A DNA stretch of 64,000 nucleotides from Phocoena phocoena (GCF_963924675.1 NC_089219.1:154338288-154402287), one strand, 5' to 3'; shown: positions 22,531-35,564, numbered from the stretch's first letter. The notes: generated from the sequence alone by a model not told the origin. Numbers and translations are program-made.

Positions 22531-24480
22531 TTTAATCATAGTAGTTTAGTTGTTGTTGTTTTTTTAACCAAGGCCTGCTAACTCTTGTCCTCCTGTGTCT
22601 ATTTATATTGTCTTTTTTCTTTCTTTCTTTTTTCTTTATTTTTTTTGAGCTTTTGATCATTTAGTCTTTTTCCTGGTTTGTCCAATTATTTTTTATATTA
22701 AAATTGGGCTTAACTTATTTTAGGAAACTATAAAGATACCTCCACATTCCGGATGTTCTTATCGTTCTCCTGAAAAGATTTCCTTTTGCCCATGGCAGAC
22801 AGTTACTATAGGGACTGGTAACCTTAGTCCATTCTCAGTTTGAGCTCATTCAAAGCCGTTTTTCAGTCTGTGTGAAGGTTGGTCTATTTCTGTCTTGTCC
22901 TTCCTCTACGGGTGTTTTGGGTTTACCATGTGAACATTTGGATTCTCCCTATTCCCAACTACCCTTGTATTTGTTAGGCTTTAAATGTAATGGTTCCCCC
23001 AGCCCTGTGAGACTAAAGATACACTTAGCTTGTCATTCCATTAGTTGTTGCCTTTAGCTTGAGCTGTTGCCCTTTGGCTTCTGTAGTTAGAGTCTTTTGA
23101 ACTCCTTGGCTTTTCAGCTCCTAGGCTGTAAGATTTGAATCAGCAAATGCCCCAAGGAGAAAGGCTGCACCAAATGTCAAGCTTGCCTCTGTGTTTCCCT
23201 TCTCTCCACAACTTGGCCCACATGTCTTGGTGTCTCTCTAACATTCAGATGCCAGCAAACAGATGTTTTCTTACTTTATCCAGGTTTTCTAAAATTTCTT
23301 TAGACTTCACCTGATCTTATGTTATTATTGAAGTATCATCTCAATTATCCCTAGGAAGAAAATTTACAATTTTATGTTTTATTATTTTATTTTCTATATT
23401 ACCTCAGTTTCTGTAGAGACCTTTTACCTGATTCTTCAGTCTATTTCCTGTGTTACCAGTTAGATGGAGATAGGTGGAGGCTAAGAATATTGAGGGGAAA
23501 ATCACTGATGAATGATATGTCTCATTCTTTTTGTTTTTCCTCTCCTTATTTACTCTGGCAGCCTACATTTGCCCTTCTTGATTTGACCCAGTTGCCCAAA
23601 TATGCAACCCACTCTGGCAAAGACCTAACTTTACTCTAATAAATGTCTGCATGTTAGGATTAGCTAGATGACGAACACCATGCCAAAGTTCTTTGTGTGA
23701 GACTTTTGCAGACTTCTGTTAGCCCTTTAGCTTGCCTCTTGCCAACACTGCTCAGATTGTTGAGGTTTTCTAAGATTCTGTAGGTCAGACCTCTCTACCT
23801 GCATACCAGATGAGCCCTTCTCTCTTTCCTGAGATCACTTGTGGGAGGTTAGCCCTCGGTTTTTCTTTTTTCCCATCCAATCATAATTGTTCATGAATTC
23901 TAAAAAGCCCTCAAAGTACCTGTCGTCCCTTTCTCCCTTCTCTTTTTTATCAACACTGTTAAATATCAACCATATATTTGCGTACCTCTTTCTCACTTAC
24001 AATGGAATATTGGAAGGCTCGATCATTAAGTGTGAGCCCCACCGAACTAGGACTCATACAACACTCTCCTCCAGGCCAAAACTTTTGATATCCACTGGTT
24101 CTTTTTTATAATATCTTATATATATCTAAATTTGTAATGATTTAGTTAATTCCTGAGTTATGTGACAATAAGAAATCAGTCAACTTAGCAATACAGAAGT
24201 GCAGCTTAGCTCTAGGGACCAGAACCAAGGACCACAAAAACCTGTTAACCAATAAGTTTCACTTGTACTTTATGTTTAACAACTGCTGAGGGTGAATGGG
24301 AAGTGAGGGGAAAAGAGTTTAACTTCATACCACAGAAACTGGCACTAAAAAGGAGAGGAAAATGACCCAGTTCCTGGTTCAAGTCACTATAATCTGCTTC
24401 AATAAATAATAACAGCACATAAGAAAAACAAACACTATATGACAGGAACAATGGATAATTAATTACAGATCAGGGAGGAC
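22530..24480. other. Non-coding, mostly unrecognised
   Basis: T-rich intergenic sequence with a short TTTC run near 22615-22640. No gene or clear repeat was recognised. Confidence 0.35.
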
Positions 24481-24489
24481 AGATTACAC

Positions 24490-24840
24490 TTGTTATGGGA
24501 TTTCATTAAAGAAGGATTCAAAAAAGTACTGGCTTCTTCTGAGAAGACTTCTTAGAACAGGTAGCATTTAAACTGAGTCTTGACCAAGTATATAGAGGGT
24601 AGGGAACAGCTCTTCCGGGCAGGCAACAGGCACAGTGTCAGGAATGGCACAAAGAGCTTATGGAATAGGGAACAAAACTGGCTGAACACAGGAGTGTTAC
24701 GTGTTGGGGAATATGGGGGGAAGGCTGACTGAGGTTGGTTAAATGAAACATAATTAGATGGAAGAGAAAGTAGGTGGAAAGATACATGGAAGACTGTGGA
24801 AAGCCCCTGAAGATGGAGGTCAACATAATAATATTAAGAA
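24490..24840 (-). mobile_element. L2-like LINE fragment, antisense
   Basis: AGGTAGCATTTAAACTGAG, TCTTGACCAAG, CAGGAATGGCACAAAGAGC and the following GGCTGAACACAGG block follow the order of antisense L2 3' copies. Confidence 0.5.
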
Positions 24841-25147
24841 CTCAGTGGTACTTTGACACTGTATGAATGTCTAGGTTTAAAAAATCAGTAAAACACAATA
24901 AAAGAATAAACTACTGATATAATGATATGTAACTAGAGGCCAGATACCAAAGAATACACACCGTGTGTTTCCATGTATGTCATTATATGGTGATAGAGGT
25001 CATCTTAGGTGTTGCCCTGGGGGAGTATGGAACAGAAAGAAGTAACAGAGAACCTTGTAGGGTGTTAGAAATATTTTATAATATCTTGATCTGGTGTTGG
25101 ATACATGGGTGCATAGAGATGTAAAAATTCAGTTATTAGCAATGCAG

Positions 25148-25208
25148 TTAACCTACTAGAGTATTTTTTAATGTATGCATACATTAAAGAAAAACTCTAG
25201 TAGGTTAA
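25148..25208. repeat. Near-perfect 61-bp palindrome with no spacer
   Basis: Left arm 25148-25177 and right arm 25178-25208 pair almost completely. The ends are TTAACCTACTAGAG and CTCTAGTAGGTTAAG, with AATGTATGCATACATT at the centre. Only the A/T run differs, by one base of length and about two substitutions. It could form a long hairpin. Confidence 0.9.
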
Positions 25209-25209
25209 G

Positions 25210-25765
25210 TAGACTGTCAGTTGTATGAAGTAAATTTTGGTCAAGGAATAGCCAAAATAGTAGTGCAGTAATAAGTTATAAATGTGCTCAGTGTGCTCTA
25301 GAATGTCACAATTGGAATATAAGAAATATGTGTAAGAAAAAAGACAAATATTCAATACTGATGGTTGGATGAGCTGAATAAATTAGATCACTCTACGTTC
25401 AATTTAAGAACTTGGCCAGTGTTTGGATACCTTTGAACAAAGAAAACAAGGAAATACAATTTCTATTACGCATATGCTATGTATCAACCCCTGACTTATA
25501 TTTTGACACATATAAACATGGGAAATATTGCACCTTGTAACTGAGACAATGAAGATGAGTGAGGTAGCTGGTTTTGACACTAGAGGCTGAGAAAACAATC
25601 AGCTAATAATTGTAAGAAGTCTGAAGTCGGAGGAAAAGAATCAAGAGGAAATAGTAGTAAGTGCCAGGAGCTTCTGGAAACTACTTAAGAGATGAAGACC
25701 CCAGAACTGTTGAGCTTTCTAAGCATCCCAATGACTCAGGTAAAAACAGAAGGCTTAAAACTGAA
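25210..25765. other. Non-coding, no recognised element
   Basis: Intergenic sequence between the palindrome and a short L1 tail; nothing supported. Confidence 0.35.
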
Positions 25766-25769
25766 TCCT

Positions 25770-25870
25770 GGGGATATATGTATACATATAGCTGATTGAC
25801 TTTGTTATACAGCAGAAACTAACACAACACTGTAAAGCAATTATACTCCAATAAACATGTAAAAAAAAAA
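25770..25870 (+). mobile_element. Very short L1 3' end
   Basis: GGGGATATATGTATACATAT, AGCAGAAACTAACACAAC and TATACTCCAATAAACATG, then an A-run: the last 100 bp of the L1 seen at 11.6-11.9 kb, severely 5'-truncated. Confidence 0.85.
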
Positions 25871-25874
25871 CAAT

Positions 25875-28660
25875 CCTGCAAAGTAACAATTGTTAGGACA
25901 AACAGTAAAGAATTATAGGAAAAATAATCACATGCCTGTCCCAACAGAGAAATATCCTAAGCCCCATCTCACCATTTCTCTGATTGACCTTTCACAAAAT
26001 ACAGTCTCATCAGCTGAATATAGGTTTCTCAAGTAACTGTGAGTAAGACTGAATTAAACAAAAATAGATCAATTCCTTCCTCCAAAACTTTTGAGAGTAT
26101 GTAATGTAACAAAGTGAAACTTGAATTTCATGTCAGGATGTAGAGTACAGCTCTTCCAAAATGCTTCTGTCTTGTAACTACATTAACATCATCTAAAACC
26201 AGTGTTCTGCAGGACAGAGATTGTGAAACGCTGCTCTCATCATGTAAGATATCAAGTCCTTCTGAAAATCCATTCTTACTTCTGCCCTTTCTCATGTTGT
26301 CCCTGCCACCTGGAATGTCTGTCCTAAGTTCCACCTGCCAAAACCCTACGCATTTTTAGGATCCAAGAGATAATAAAAGGCTTACATTACTGAAAGGCAG
26401 AGAAAGAAATCCCTTCCTAGGGATCTACATTTCCTTCCTAGGGAAAAGAAAATTTGTAAAGTATACCACAGTGACCTTAAGTCTATGGATGTAACTATGT
26501 TTTGTTACTTTGAGTTCTGTAAAAGTCAATGTGCTACAATATATATGGATACGAATGTTTGATCTCTTACAAGTAGAACTTGCTGATAACTTTCATCATG
26601 AGCGAGGTTAATGATTAAGGGAGCCATTGTATTTTGTTCAGCCCTTATAACTAGGGAATATTAAAATTGGAAAGGTCCCTAGATATTAGCAAATCTATCC
26701 ACCTCATATTCTAAGTAAGGAAACTGAGACCTTCATAGATTGGATATTTATGTTAACAAAGGTAAAGGATATAAGATATTGGCAGATCTACCTTTTAGAT
26801 TAAGAATTTTGAGATTTTTATAGAATACTAGGACATTATGTCCACTGATATTGAGACAATGTGTTTCTTAGTCATCATTTTCTATTGCAGTGACCAAGCG
26901 AGGTGGCAGTCACTAGTTGTACAAAGGGAAAAAGAAAACTTTAGAAACTCCCAATTTATATACACAGGGAAATTCATCATTCATGTTATTTAAGCTAACT
27001 GGATGCAGTTTATCAGCTACATTGAGGAATGGTGAAGTGAAGTGTCTATACAATTAACATGTTAGTTTGTGTCATGAGCTCCCTGTTGTTCAAGTGAGTG
27101 AATGGTTAGCACTCAACTAGGCACCTAAGAGACCATTATAAATCTGGACTAAACGTTTATTTGTGGCATCTTTATTCTTCTTTGGTGCCCTTAGGCAGAA
27201 TTAGCTCTCTTATGTTTTGATAAATTCAAGTATTAAACAGGGTTAAGGTTTCACAAGTTCTTTGGCCTAAACATGGGGGTAAGGGAGACCAATGAGCTAG
27301 AGTACTTCTAGATTTAAGACTGGTCAGATTGAGGAAGAAGAGTCTTATGCCAGAGGTGAAAGAAGACTGATTATAATCACCTATTTTTAAAAATTCCAAC
27401 CCTTTTCAATGTTCTAAAGTGATCATGAAGTACATGGGTATGCTAGGAAGTAAGGGAGTCAACCAAGAATATTCTGTAAGAGTTTGTGGATGGCAATGAA
27501 GAGGAAAGGAAGATAGAGACAATCCTAGAAAAGGTTTTGGTTGTCCATAATAATGAAGTCAGAAGGAGAAAAAGAAGAATGACACAAGCAATGGGAAAGA
27601 GAAAGCAAGAATAGAGAAGCAAAAGGGAAAGTAGAAAAATGAGACAAATTTGGAGAAGGAAATGAGGAATAAAACTGGGTGAAAGAGGGAAGCACTGATG
27701 GTAGACCAGATGACACTCAAAAATTAACACGATGCACATTTAAGATGTGCCATCAATGGCCATGGTCATTACCCTCAAATAGTTTACAGTATGTGTTTCA
27801 AAGACATTTATAAATTGAAAATGCCATTAAAATAAGTGCCAGGGTATAAGTATTTATGGAATTGTATGGGAGAATAAAAAGTCCCCCGTCAAGGAGCATT
27901 CTGAGACATAGGAAAAAAAGGAAAAACCTAAAAAGCATAAGACTCTTCCGATTTTCATTTCCAATGATACATGCCAATCTTGATGATCAATCAGCGATGT
28001 AAATGTCAACTATAAACCCAGTATTTTATTAGCTGCTATGCAGTATACTAGAGCAATAGAAGAGGGAGGACCTCAAACCCTCTGTTCCCTCAAATTGAAA
28101 GGCAGGCTTCCTGACCCCTCCAGACCACTACTGGACACAGGGAACACACACTAATGTTTCAGGACCCCAACCAACAGTCACCTGCTTTGTGATTACTTCC
28201 ATAACACACCCCCACTAATACCACTGAATTTGCTGCTCCTACAGGACATGACATATATTTCCTATTTTAACACATACCACAGTGCATTATGATTGAAGAT
28301 AGATGTTCTAACAACCTAAAGAGAATGATGACTTTTTTGCTCTTTACATCTTGTTATTTCCTTTCTCATAATATTTTTGAAGAGAAACCATAAAAATATA
28401 AACAAACACAAAAACAGAAAATATATAAAATGTGTGCTTTGCACCTTAACACAAACTTAAGTAAAATTAGTTCTGACAGTATCAGGCATGACAAAATTCC
28501 ATGGTACAAATGAGAATGGACCAAGGTTTGAGCAGGTACAAGAGACAATCCAGGCATGAACAACACCAAGAAAAGGCAGACAGGAAAATGTAGACAGACG
28601 TGGTGTGTAGGAAATCACGAGACCAGTCTGAGGGGAAGAGACTTAAACAAGACTGAAACT
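25875..28660. other. Non-coding, no recognised element
   Basis: About 2.8 kb of intergenic sequence downstream (minus sense) of the CEP78-like exons. I looked for further CEP78 exons on minus and found none. No clear repeat was recognised. Confidence 0.35.
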
Positions 28661-29079
28661 CACTTTCTAAACCTCCATCTCCAATTGGACAATTTGCAAG
28701 ACACAGGTGCCCCAATGTGGCCGATTTATTCAATCCCTTTAATGGGGAGGAACAGTTTAAAATTTTACCCGTTTAGTTTGCCCCGAAAGCAGCTATCAAA
28801 TGTTGGCAGGACACAATGAAGGCTTACCTTTGTTAACATAGTTAAGTCTCTCTCAGAACTAGCCCATTTAGCTCCAGGTTCCGTAGGCACCCGATGCACT
28901 TACACAGCATTTAAGAGCTTTACACAACTGGAAGGTCACATCTTTATTTCTTATTGCAGGAACACAACTTCTGGAAACTTTATTTCTATCAGAACCTAAA
29001 ACAAAATTATTGTAAAACGAGTCATTTAAACCATACATTTTATCACCATAAAAAGCATCTAAAACAAAAAAAAGCATCT

Positions 29080-29480
29080 ATTCTGTGCTGATTAGACACG
29101 ACTCCTGCCCTTAAAGCCTCATTAAGGAGGAAGATATATAAACTCAAAATTTCAATCACATGAGATAAAGAACCATAACCTTTATGCACAGAGTTTCCTA
29201 TCGAGGCCAAAACTTATATCTAAGTGAGGGCTTCATGATAACCCTGAAGTAAAATCAAGAAAGATGAGGCTATGCAGAGTTGGAGTAGGAGGTGCATTAA
29301 CTGCACGGGGAGCACCTGTGCAAAGACACTCAAGCCTGACACCTGCTGGGCACTGTAAATACTGCAGGTGGGGATAACTAAACGCCAGGGGTCTAAGTGT
29401 GAGAAGGGAGAGAAAATAGAGATGTTGGTCCAATCAAGCCTGGGAGAGAGCAAGGCTTGTATCCCACAGGTGATGAGGCC
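29080..29480 (-). mobile_element. L2-like fragment within CEP78-like intron 1
   Basis: CTGTGCTGATTAGACACGAC, CCTGCCCTTAAAGCCTC, and later CACCTGTGCAAAGACACTC, follow the antisense L2 order. The copy is weakly conserved. Confidence 0.4.
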
Positions 29481-29499
29481 TGGGACTACCACTGGCTGA

Positions 29500-31005
29500 G
29501 TAACGGTGCCTCCGCTGACTAGAAAAAGGTGCCCCGAGGCTGAAGGACCAATTAGGTAAAGGGAGTGATCCCCAAAAGCTCCCCTTCCTCAGGGCCAAAG
29601 AGCCCCAGGAGGCTTGGCAAAGCACAGTTCAGATTACAGGCCTCTGGGCAGGGCACATGCTGGGCGACTAGTATGCATTAACTCTGTGTGGGTAAGCCAT
29701 TAGCAGCATTATTTTACGCATAGCTTTTCATATTAGAAGATCACTCAACCCGAGTAGGCAGATGACCTTAGAGGAACTGAGTCCAGAGGCCGCGAAACCA
29801 CCCAGGAGCTTCTGCCGTAGTCCGGGCAAAATGTAATATGGATGAAGAAGCAAATTTAGGAGGAGGCCAAGATCTACAAGCTAGACCCACTGGATGCAAG
29901 ACATAAAGAAAGTTCAGTGAAGGAACTCTGAAGAGAATGGGCTTGGCAATAAATTTTTCTTACATTCAATGTAAAATATTCGGCAAAATTAAGTACCGTG
30001 GCCTTTCAGGTCCCCTTTTGATTTCTAACTTATTACACTGGTTAAGTAAAGTCCATTCAGAGGTACAGAAGAGTTCCTACACCTGAATGGGATGCAAAGA
30101 ATAATCTGACTTCTCTTCACCAGGGGATGAGCTGAACTGTCCTTGCAGGAGAGGTAACACATGGTGAGAACCCCAGATGCTAGAAAACGGCCAGGCACAC
30201 AATAAGTATTCAGCTTTTTGAAAACAAATGAACAATCATTTCCTCTCCTAGATCTTCACACCCTTTCTCTGCTAGCTACTTTCTTTCAGCTTATAAAATC
30301 CTCAATATACCCACTTAAAAAGCCCTCAGACCTATGATTCTTTGGATATTCTTGTGGATAACCTAAGTCTCTACCATGCCTTCAAACACCTGTCCTCCCA
30401 AAGAGCGCAGATCTGAACCTTGGGCCCAGACCTGTCTACCAGGCCCCTCTAAAGCACTGAAGATGAAGTAATATCCTCTCGCCACCCCAAATCCCTTTCT
30501 CCTGTGCTCTGTGTCTCTCAAAAAGATGCAGCTGTAAACTGTCACCCACACTTGCTGCCCTCCCTTTTCTAACTGGTCACCAGGCCCCACCCATTCTCTC
30601 TCAGATCTGCAAAATCCAGTCCAACCTTTTATAACTTAAATGGGAACCTAGATTACAATTCACACTGCACCCAATCAACTGCCTTCCACATGGAGGCCCA
30701 AGTGAGTCTCTACACCAGAAGACCATCTCACTGTTCTTTAGGGTTTCCCACAGCCTTCAGGATAAACATCTAAACTTCTGACAGGACAAACAAGGCCCCT
30801 TTCTGTTGGGCCCCACTAGGTTTACAGTATCAACTCTCATTTCTTTTCCAAACCCTGAGTTCCAGTCCTGTACCTTACTTTTGCCATATTTTCTTATATT
30901 TCTCAAACTTTGACACACATTGCTCCCTCCTGCTACCCCAGGAGCTTCTACATATCCTTAGAAAGGATGGCACCTCCTCCAAGGATCCTACCCTGAACTT
31001 TCCCT
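29500..31005. other. CEP78-like intron 1, unrecognised sequence
   Basis: Intronic sequence between pseudoexons 1 and 2; no exon or clear repeat was recognised. Confidence 0.35.
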
Positions 31006-31024
31006 TCCAAGATTCTGTGCTCTG

Positions 31025-31300
31025 CAAAGGGGAAAGGTGGGGGGGGGGGAGGGATAAATTAGGAATTTGGGATTAACATATACACAGGACTATATATAAA
31101 ATAGGTAATCAATCAACAAGGACCTACTGCATAGCACAGGGAACTCTACTCCATATCCTATAACAACCTGTATGGGAAAAGAATCTGAAAAAGAATGGAT
31201 AGATGTAAAACTGAATCACTTTGCTGTACACCTGAAACTAACACAATATTGTAAATCAACTATCCTCCAATATAAAATAATAATTAAATTAAAAAAAAAG
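31025..31300 (+). mobile_element. L1 3' end with target-site duplication
   Basis: GGACCTACTGCATAGCACAG, CCTGTATGGGAAAAGAATC, TGTACACCTGAAACTAACAC and TATCCTCCAATATAAAATAA, then a poly(A). The flanks AGATTCTGTGCTCTG (near 31010-31024) and AGATTCCGTGCTCTG (31299-31313) form a 15-bp duplication with one mismatch. Confidence 0.88.
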
Positions 31301-31419
31301 ATTCCGTGCTCTGTAGCATCAGAACTCACTTCTTCTAGAGCACGGACTACTGTGCTTGTGTTTACCTGTCGCCCAGTAGAAGGGGAGCTTACCTAGGGCA
31401 GAAGCATCGTCTCCAGCAG

Positions 31420-31920
31420 CCCTTCGTTCTGACAACTCATTCAAGTGCCAGGATACTTTACACACATAACTTGCTTAATTAATTCTAAGAACCCACAGAA
31501 AGAGTGGTTTTTAATGTCATTTTACAAGTGTGGGGATTGCAGTTCAAAAGTAACCTGCCCAGGCCACAGAGAGCATAAGCCCTGGAATTCAAACCCTAAG
31601 CTGCCTTTCACACCAGTGCTCTTTTTGCTGTATGATACGACTATTGAAAAAAAGATTTTTTTTTTTTGCTGAGCCCTGTTTTAATGGAAAGGAAATGAAG
31701 CTGGGATATACCAGTTTCCTAATCGCTTTGGTGTGTATCAGGCAAAGTCGTTCAACAGACCAGGTAACATCTGTGCAACAATTAACGATGCTCCAAACTG
31801 TGCTAAGTGTTCTACATTGTAGAGTCTACAAGCATTAACACGGTGCAACCCTGTAACGGCCACAGAGAGTGAGTCCTGTTCAGCCCATGCTACAGATGAA
31901 AACACTGAGACCTAGCACAC
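31420..31920 (-). mobile_element. Two MIR fragments, antisense
   Basis: First copy about 31420-31630: CATTTTACAAGTGTGGGGAT, AAAGTAACCTGCCCAGGCCA. Second copy about 31785-31920: GTGCTAAGTGTTCTACATTG, CTACAGATGAAAACACTGAG. Both lie upstream of CEP78-like intron 1 start in minus sense, that is, inside the intron. Confidence 0.65.
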
Positions 31921-32289
31921 GCCCGTCTAGCACACGCACACCCGGGCACTGGGCACCAGTTCTAGTGCCCACCCTCCACCTTGCACCATCTAAAACCCTG
32001 ATTCGCAGCGCCGACACGAGGGCCCCTGGAAGCGGGAAGTACAAACCCATCTTGCCAAGCCATGGCTGGAAGAAGCTCCAGATACAGATCGGGGACAGAG
32101 GGTGCTCAGGGGCGGCACCCAGTCCACCACGCGGAGGCGGTCAGCGTTGAAGTCCAGCAGGCCCTCCCGCAGGGAGGCGCGAACGGGCGGGCAGAGGCAC
32201 CGAGTCCTGCAGCACACAGAGGTCCGCACAGCGCCAGAAAAAGTCGGCCGCGCTGTCGCGGCGCAGCTTCACTGAGTGATTATGGGCCG

Positions 32290-32845
32290 AGCGAGGCCTT
32301 GGGGACGCTGGCTGTAGACAAGATGCCCACACACGCCTGGAGGCCCCCGCTGGCCTCCGGGCCCCTCGGGCGGCCACCGCAGTCCAGGGAGTGGTAATAA
32401 GGATCAAAGTGGTAAAGGTCCTGCATTCTTCTTCTTCTTGAATCATATCAAAACCGGCATCGCTGGCTCAGGCAGTCCGGTAATTGGGTCCGGGGGAACA
32501 GTAATTGGGCTCATTTGCCTCTGTGTTACCTGCCTGTCATCTGCTTCCTGAAATGCAAACAGCTACACAGGGTGATTTGCTACAAGAGAGTGCAGGGAGC
32601 TTAAGCACCAGATTTAGGATGTAATTTACATAGACAGCTAGGGAGTGATAGGAACAGAATGTAATTTAGCTTTATGAAAGATAAATCTAGTTACAGACAC
32701 TACAGATTAGTAACAGTTTAAATGAAACTAGGATCGATTAACCCTTTCAGGCCAGTTTATGTGTCTTCTCTAGCCTGTTCACTGTCCCCTTTACTTTCCT
32801 TATTTTCAGGAGAGGAAAAACTTCATTTCTATTTTTGCTGCAACA
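32290..32845. other. CEP78-like upstream flank
   Basis: The first 110 bp (to about 32400) stay GC-rich and CpG-containing, consistent with a decayed promoter of the duplicated CEP78 exon 1. Beyond that the sequence is AT-rich with no recognised element. Confidence 0.4.
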
Positions 32846-32847
32846 CT

Positions 32848-33145
32848 ATTATGCTTAGTGAAATAAGTCAAACAGAGAAAGACAAATACGGTATGTTATC
32901 ACTCATATGTGGAATCTAAAAAATAAAGAATAAATGTAACAGAAAGGAAATGAACTCACAGATATAGACATCAAAGCAGTGGTTACCAGTGGGTAGAGGA
33001 AAGGGGGGAGGGGCAAGATAGGGGTAGGGGAGGGGATTAAGAGGCACAAACTACTATGCATAAAATAAATAAGCTATAAGGATAGCCAGTGTTTTATAAT
33101 AACTTTTAAATATGCAATATGGTCTTATTAACTATAGTCACATCC
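32848..33145 (+). mobile_element. L1 3' fragment
   Basis: ATGCTTAGTGAAATAAGTC, TCACTCATATGTGGAATC, GTGGTTACCAGTGGGTAGAG and GGATTAAGAGGCACAAAC, in plus L1 3' order. Confidence 0.8.
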
Positions 33146-34110
33146 CCAGGACTTATTTATCACTGGCAGTTTGTACATATTGACCACCTTTACCCATTTC
33201 ACCCACCCTCCTACCCCCTGCCTATGGTAAACACCAGTCTATGTATCTATGAGCTTTTTTAAAAATTCCATATAAAGTGAGATCTTACAGGTTTTTTCTT
33301 TCTCTATCTGACATATTTTACCTAGCATAACGCCCTCATGGTCCATTCATGTTGCCACAAATGGCATGATTTGCTTCTTTCTTATGGCTGAATTTTATAT
33401 ATATATATAATTTGGCATATTATGCCTAATGTCCTTTATCCATTTATCCATCGATGAACACAGGGGTTTCCAAGTCTTGGCTACTGTAAATAATTCTGCA
33501 GTGAATATGGGAGTACAGATTTCATTTTGAATTAAGAGTTTCTCTTTCCTTCATACAAATACCAAGTAGTGGAATTGCTGGATCATATGACAGTTCTATT
33601 TTTAATTTTTTGAGGACCTCCATACTGTTTTCCATAGTGGCTGCAACAATTCACATTCCTACCAACAGTGCACAAGGCTTCCCTTTTCTCCAAACCCTTG
33701 CCAACACTTGTTAGTTCATGTGTTTTTGATATTAGCCAGTCTAACAGGAATGAGGTGACATCTCTTTGTGGTTTGATTTCTCTGCTGATTAGTGATTTTG
33801 GGTGCCTTTTTAACTATCTGCAGGCCATCTCTGTATCTTCTCAGTAAAAATGTCCATTCAGAACCTCTGTCCATTTCTTAGTTGGATATTTTTTCTATGA
33901 GTTCTTCATATAATTTGAATACTAACCCCTTATAGGATATATGATTTATAAAAATTTTCTCCCATTCGGTAGGCTGCCTTTTCATTTTGTTGTTGGTTTC
34001 CTTTGTTGTGCTTTTTAGTTGGATGTAGCCCCACTTGTTTATTTTTGCTTTTGTTGCCTTTACTTGGATCGTCTTTGCATAAGTTCTGGAAACAACTCTT
34101 TCACAGTTTC
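33146..34110 (-). mobile_element. L1 3' region, antisense
   Basis: About 1 kb of antisense L1: GACCACCTTTACCCATTTC, TGGAATTGCTGGATCATATG, CCATACTGTTTTCCATAGTG, TTCTCTGCTGATTAGTG, then GGATGTAGCCCCACTTG. On minus, 33878-34171 reads the ORF2 C-terminal TEWEKIF context. It lies tail-to-tail with the preceding plus copy; this is opposite to a twin-priming layout, so two insertions are likely. Confidence 0.85.
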
Positions 34111-34439
34111 CATGGATCGTTTTTAGGGGAGAGGGTGAGTTGAGATGAACTGCTAGTGAAAGGAGGGTCAATGGGTCGAACTATAGCCTCTGTTAACTGT
34201 AGGTGGCCTCAAGGCCACAACTGATAGTCATTGTCTCCCTCCTGTGCTATCCACTCTCAATTCCCCTCATCCTTGGATAATATCTCTGCGAAAATGGATG
34301 GCTTACTTCGTGGGGTGACCCTCACGCTCGTCCCCGAGTGAGTGTTCCGAGCCCTGGTCATCATTTCTTTCTCAAACCATGGCTGCTGTACTTGACCATT
34401 TACTGTCAAAACCGCACAGACCGCACAAGAAATACCACA

Positions 34440-34985
34440 CAGACTTGTTTTTAATCAATCATTTTCCAATTAAAAAATTTTCCCCCCCAGACATTTTTAT
34501 CACCCCAAAAGGAAACTCTGTACCCATTGAGAAGATACTACTTCGCTCTCTCTACCAGGCCCTGGAGACCACCAATCTGTTTTCTTTCTCTATGGATTTA
34601 CTTATTCTGGATATTTCAGATAAATGGAATCATACAATGTATGACCTTTGTGTCTCCCATCTTTCACTTTAGCATGATGTTCGTGAGAGTCATCCACACT
34701 GTAATATGTATTAGTATTCCATTCCTTAAAAAAATGTTTTTGGTCATGTTTGATATTTAATGGCTCCATTCCTTTTTATGACTGAATTACTATTGCACTG
34801 TAGGTATATGCCACAATTTGTTTATTCATTCATCCAATGATGGACATTTGGGTTATTTCCATGATTTTTCTATTGTGAATAGTGCTGCTATAAACACGTG
34901 TGTACGCAGATTTGTTTGAGTGTTTGTTTTTAATGATTTAGGAGTGGAATTGCTGAGTCATACGGTAATTCTATGTTTATCCCAA
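34440..34985 (-). mobile_element. Old L1 3' fragment, antisense
   Basis: GGATATTTCAGATAAATGGA, CTTTAGCATGATGTTCG, CTCCATTCCTTTTTATGACT, GGACATTTGGGTTATTTCC and GGAGTGGAATTGCTGAGTC, a third L1 copy in this 2-kb stretch. Confidence 0.75.
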
Positions 34986-35171
34986 AAAACACACCCCAAG
35001 AAACTTCCTGAAAGTCTCTCCTTGTCTCAGAATCAGCTTTTCAGGAAACATGATGTGCAACAAACAGTATGGACAGTGTCCCATGAGAGCTTATTTGTGA
35101 TGCCTGGGGGTCTGGAGTTGGAAAGGGCTTCCCTTAGGAAGTGGCAGCTAAACTGAGGGCAAATTCATTGT

Positions 35172-35242
35172 TTTTTCCTTCCTTCCTACCTTCCTTCCTT
35201 CCTTCTTCCCTCCTTCCTTTCTTCCCTCCTTCTTTCCTTCAG
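35172..35242 (+). repeat. TTCC polypyrimidine microsatellite
   Basis: Imperfect (TTCC)n with CTTC interruptions over about 70 bp. Confidence 0.92.
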
Positions 35243-35564
35243 AGGGATGACACAGATGTTTTACACAGTATATCCTTTTAAAACTTTTGCATTTGAACCC
35301 TGAACTTATTCATAAGACAAATGAATGATTATTTTAAGCAGGGTATTAGGGCTCAAATTATTAATATCATAGAACCATTATAGTGATAACTTGGATTGGA
35401 AACAATTTATTAGGAAAAAATATGGAAGCTTTTTTAATAACAATTTTGATAAATAAAAAAGTTGAGAAATCAGAGTGTATAGAGAGAATATTGGTTATTT
35501 GGGAAATTGTATCATAAAATCGATGGGCTGCACAAATTCTTCCATTTATCTGAAGAAAAGAGTG

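Larger units (their letters stand above)
28664..32283 (-). pseudogene. CEP78: Unprocessed CEP78 pseudogene, exons 1-3
   Basis: CEP78 is a leucine-rich-repeat centriole/cilium protein. On minus, exon 1 (32283-32047) reads [35 protein letters not shown] and SFFQPWLG in shifted frames. Its ATG is ATA, and indels separate the segments. Exon 2 (28995-28904) has acceptor TTTTGTTTTAG and donor GTAAGTGC, encoding [19 protein letters not shown]. Exon 3 (about 28793-28664) encodes [18 protein letters not shown] and then DGGLE, with donor GTGAGT; its first half is corrupted. Introns remain, so this is a genomic duplication, not a retrocopy. Later exons are absent. The lost start codon and frameshifts rule out the original protein. 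Confidence 0.88.

Noticed and set aside
32848..34110. Second twin-primed L1 (sense then antisense halves)
   Set aside because: The order is sense-left, antisense-right (tail-to-tail), opposite to twin priming, and no enclosing target duplication is visible. Two insertions are simpler.
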